A DNA stretch of 64,000 nt from Rhodospirillales bacterium (GTDB taxonomy: Bacteria; Pseudomonadota; Alphaproteobacteria; Micavibrionales; Micavibrionaceae): contig CP060239.1 in assembly GCA_023898785.1 (NCBI GenBank), positions 558,001-622,000 of the forward strand. The letters run 5' to 3'. Under the pieces are notes generated by a model. The model had not been told where the DNA came from. It saw only the letters and a program-made list of their open reading frames with translations, and did no database searches. The position numbers and the translations under genes were made by a program. Positions 62,243 to 64,000 of the stretch are shown piece after piece. Within the stretch, counting starts at the first letter, position 1. Each line of letters begins with the position of its first letter.

Positions 62243-62794
62243 TTAAACACCAAGTCCATTGAAATTATTATTGATAAGGGGGTGTCTTTGGTCACGCTCG
62301 GAGATGTTTCTGGCGACCAAAGGCCAGTCTATAGATAAAGCTGGATCATCATAACGTAAGCCGCCTTCAAAGTCAGGGTTATAAAATTCTGTATGGAAAT
62401 AAAGCAGTTCGCTGCCTTCTTCCAAAACCTGAAAACCGTGCGCAAACCCTTCAGGAATAATGATTGTTTTTTGGTTTTCAGCACTCAACTCCAGCGCACA
62501 GTAGTTTAGGAATGTTGCTGATCCGGCGCGAATATCGACGGCTATGTCTAAAACTCTTCCTTTGAGGCAAGAAATAAATTTCATCTCAGCATGAGGAGGC
62601 TTTTGAAAGTGTATTCCTCGAACACTGCCGACGTCTTTTGTATAAGAATGATTGATTTGCTTAATTTGGCGGCCCTGAAGAACATCACCCAACTCATTTT
62701 CGCAGAATAACCGCGTAAAATGCCCCCGCTGATCACCGACGAGATTTTTTTTAAAGTAATATACGCCTTCTATATCTGTGGTTTGAATATCCAT
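62243..62794 (-). CDS. rfbC: dTDP-4-dehydrorhamnose 3,5-epimerase-like cupin
   Basis: A 183-residue RmlC-fold protein. Family stretches: GDQRGHFTRLFCENEL, IHFQKPPHAEMKFI with catalytic His, PEGFAHGFQVLEEGSELLY and RYDDPALSIDWP. ATG 62794 is chosen because the frame before it belongs to the rfbG tail. In this cluster its likely job is a 3- or 5-epimerisation of the CDP-4-keto-6-deoxyglucose. The rfbC symbol reflects the family, not proof of the dTDP substrate. Confidence 0.88.
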   Translation of the reverse strand: MDIQTTDIEGVYYFKKNLVGDQRGHFTRLFCENELGDVLQGRQIKQINHSYTKDVGSVRGIHFQKPPHAEMKFISCLKGRVLDIAVDIRAGSATFLNYCALELSAENQKTIIIPEGFAHGFQVLEEGSELLYFHTEFYNPDFEGGLRYDDPALSIDWPLVARNISERDQRHPLINNNFNGLGV

Positions 62795-62804
62795 GTTCTT
62801 ATGT

Positions 62805-63929
62805 TTATTTCGCAACCCAATCCATACCTGAATGCCGGGAATCTCCAATATATTCCTCAATCTGGGTTATTGTAGCCAACGATTGGTCTTTGTAAAAATT
62901 TTTATACCATAAAGCCGTTTTTTCAATTGCGCGATCAATCTTCCAGGTTGGATGCCAGTTCAAGGTGCTGTGCGCCTTTGCGCTGTCGAGGGTCAGGTAA
63001 GCGCTTTCATGAACGTGGTGTGCTTCATCAAGTTCCCACTGAACATCCGGCCAGGATTTTTGAAGCTGCTGTAAAATGTCCTCAACGCTAAGAATGCTGC
63101 TTGAGGAGGGACCGAAATTCCAGGCACTGGCAAAAGTCTCTTCGTTGTTTAACAGTTTTTGCCCCAGCATCAGATACCCTGACAGACAATCTAAAACATG
63201 TTGCCATGGACGCACTGCTTTGGGCGCGCGAATTTTTAATGGTGTCTGGTTGTGTACGGAACGTACAACATCAGGAATCAGGCGATCTTCGCTCCAATCC
63301 CCTCCTCCAATGACATTGCCTGCACGAACGGATGCTATCAGCGCGTTGTTCTTTGTTCTACAACTTGCTGCAAAGAAAGAGCGGCGGTAGCTTGCAATTA
63401 AAATCTCCATTGATGCTTTCGAGGCACTGTAGGGGTCGTGCCCTCCTAACGGTGCGCCTTCTTTGAAAGATTTGTCCTGTCCTGTGTTTTCGTAGCATTT
63501 ATCCGTTGTTGCCAGCACAACAGCTTTTAAATCCGGTAAGTTGCGACAAGACTCCAGCAAGTGCGCCGTTCCTATAACGTTTGTTTTCCATGTCTCCAGA
63601 GGAAATGTGTAGGATCGTCGTACCAAAGATTGTGCAGCCAGATGAAATACAATCTCAGGACTGGCTTGCGTAACCACTGCTTGCGTTTCCTCAAGATTGT
63701 TGATGTTAACGGTATGACTTTGTACAGGCTTAAGGGTGTTGCTCTTTTGAGATAAAAGCGTCCAGTGGCTAGGGTCGCTTTCCGGTTCCAAGGCCAGGCA
63801 TGTTACACGTGCTCCCATCATGGAAAGCCACACAGCCAGCCAGCTTCCCTTAAAGCCGGTATGTCCCGTGATTAAGACACGCCGCCCCTGATAGCTGCCG
63901 CCAAAGAGTGCACTATTATGATTTACCAT
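62805..63929 (-). CDS. rfbG: CDP-glucose 4,6-dehydratase
   Basis: A 374-residue short-chain dehydrogenase/reductase that turns CDP-glucose into CDP-4-keto-6-deoxyglucose. NAD loop VLITGHTGFKGSWLAVWL, catalytic YSASKASMEI, and GNVIGGGDWSEDRLIPDVVR are family specific. The ATG at 63929 overlaps the stop of rfbF, which fixes the start. Confidence 0.93.
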   Translation of the reverse strand: MVNHNSALFGGSYQGRRVLITGHTGFKGSWLAVWLSMMGARVTCLALEPESDPSHWTLLSQKSNTLKPVQSHTVNINNLEETQAVVTQASPEIVFHLAAQSLVRRSYTFPLETWKTNVIGTAHLLESCRNLPDLKAVVLATTDKCYENTGQDKSFKEGAPLGGHDPYSASKASMEILIASYRRSFFAASCRTKNNALIASVRAGNVIGGGDWSEDRLIPDVVRSVHNQTPLKIRAPKAVRPWQHVLDCLSGYLMLGQKLLNNEETFASAWNFGPSSSSILSVEDILQQLQKSWPDVQWELDEAHHVHESAYLTLDSAKAHSTLNWHPTWKIDRAIEKTALWYKNFYKDQSLATITQIEEYIGDSRHSGMDWVAK

Positions 63930-64000
63930 ATTTTCCAAGGAGCAGATTGCTCATTCCATAGTTTATTAAGATAATTTTTATCCCGCAATGTATCCATGGA
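63923..64000 (-). CDS. rfbF: Glucose-1-phosphate cytidylyltransferase, C-terminal end (partial)
   Basis: The last 25 residues and stop codon at the right edge: MDTLRDKNYLNKLW then APWKIW, the usual end of RfbF, which makes CDP-glucose. The stop overlaps the rfbG start, so the two genes are translationally coupled. Only the end is present, but it is characteristic and the neighbour supports it. Confidence 0.85.
   Translation of the reverse strand, partial: SMDTLRDKNYLNKLWNEQSAPWKIW

Noticed and set aside
1..64000. CRISPR arrays
   Set aside because: No regularly spaced direct repeats and no cas-like genes were seen anywhere in the window.

Overview
The window looks like chromosome from a Gram-negative alphaproteobacterium. 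The reasons are the gene order tpiA-secG-pyrG, kdsA, eno-ftsB-pdhA-pdhB-pdhC-lpd-lipA-ratA, the ispDF fusion beside ntrY-ntrX-trkA-hfq-hflX, a lipoyl domain on the pyruvate dehydrogenase E1-beta subunit, and the rlpA-dacC-tmk-holB-metG-tatD block. Lipopolysaccharide genes (kdsA, a CDP-sugar cluster) confirm an outer membrane. I cannot name the genus. By eye the core has moderate GC, while the cargo of the Tn3 element and the IS3 remnant are visibly richer in GC.

Layout. 1-4.7 kb: tpiA end, secG, pyrG, a PIN/ribbon-helix-helix toxin-antitoxin pair with its own palindromic promoter, an orphan gene, kdsA. 4.7-16.3 kb: eno, ftsB, the complete pyruvate dehydrogenase operon, lpd, lipA and ratA, interrupted by several small orphan genes, most of them on the opposite strand. 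pdhB and pdhC each carry an in-frame copy of the same palindromic repeat in their inter-domain linkers. 16.4-25.8 kb: a mobile island consisting of an intact Tn3-family transposon (36-bp perfect terminal repeats, 5-bp target duplication TATTA) carrying a TetR-controlled ABC/HlyD export system, followed by decayed IS200/IS605 and IS5 copies. 25.8-39 kb: a GT8-like glycosyltransferase, cinA, pgpA, ispDF; then ntrY, ntrX, trkA, murI, a HAD phosphatase, hfq, hflX (broken by an IS3-family remnant) and mazG.

39-44 kb: a methyltransferase, a large protein with two P-loop domains and an ABC exporter, probably for a surface product. 44-52.8 kb (minus strand): MBL hydrolase, tatD, metG, holB, tmk, dacC, rlpA, mltB and a potassium-channel-like gene; then tRNA-Ser. 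52.9-55.7 kb: an E1-like (ThiF)/nitroreductase fusion that seems to use an ATT start codon, preceded by an exosortase/FeeM-type N-acyltransferase. 55.9-64 kb: a minus-strand surface-polysaccharide cluster (rfbF end, rfbG, a cupin epimerase, a C-methyltransferase, DegT aminotransferase, ATP-grasp enzyme, a tyrosine-phosphatase-like/epimerase fusion, two methyltransferases), consistent with a branched or amino deoxysugar made from CDP-glucose.

The most unusual items are the acyltransferase plus ThiF-nitroreductase operon with its rare start codon, the phosphatase-epimerase fusion, the paired palindromic elements inside the pyruvate dehydrogenase genes, the cargo of the Tn3 transposon, and the loss of an intact hflX.
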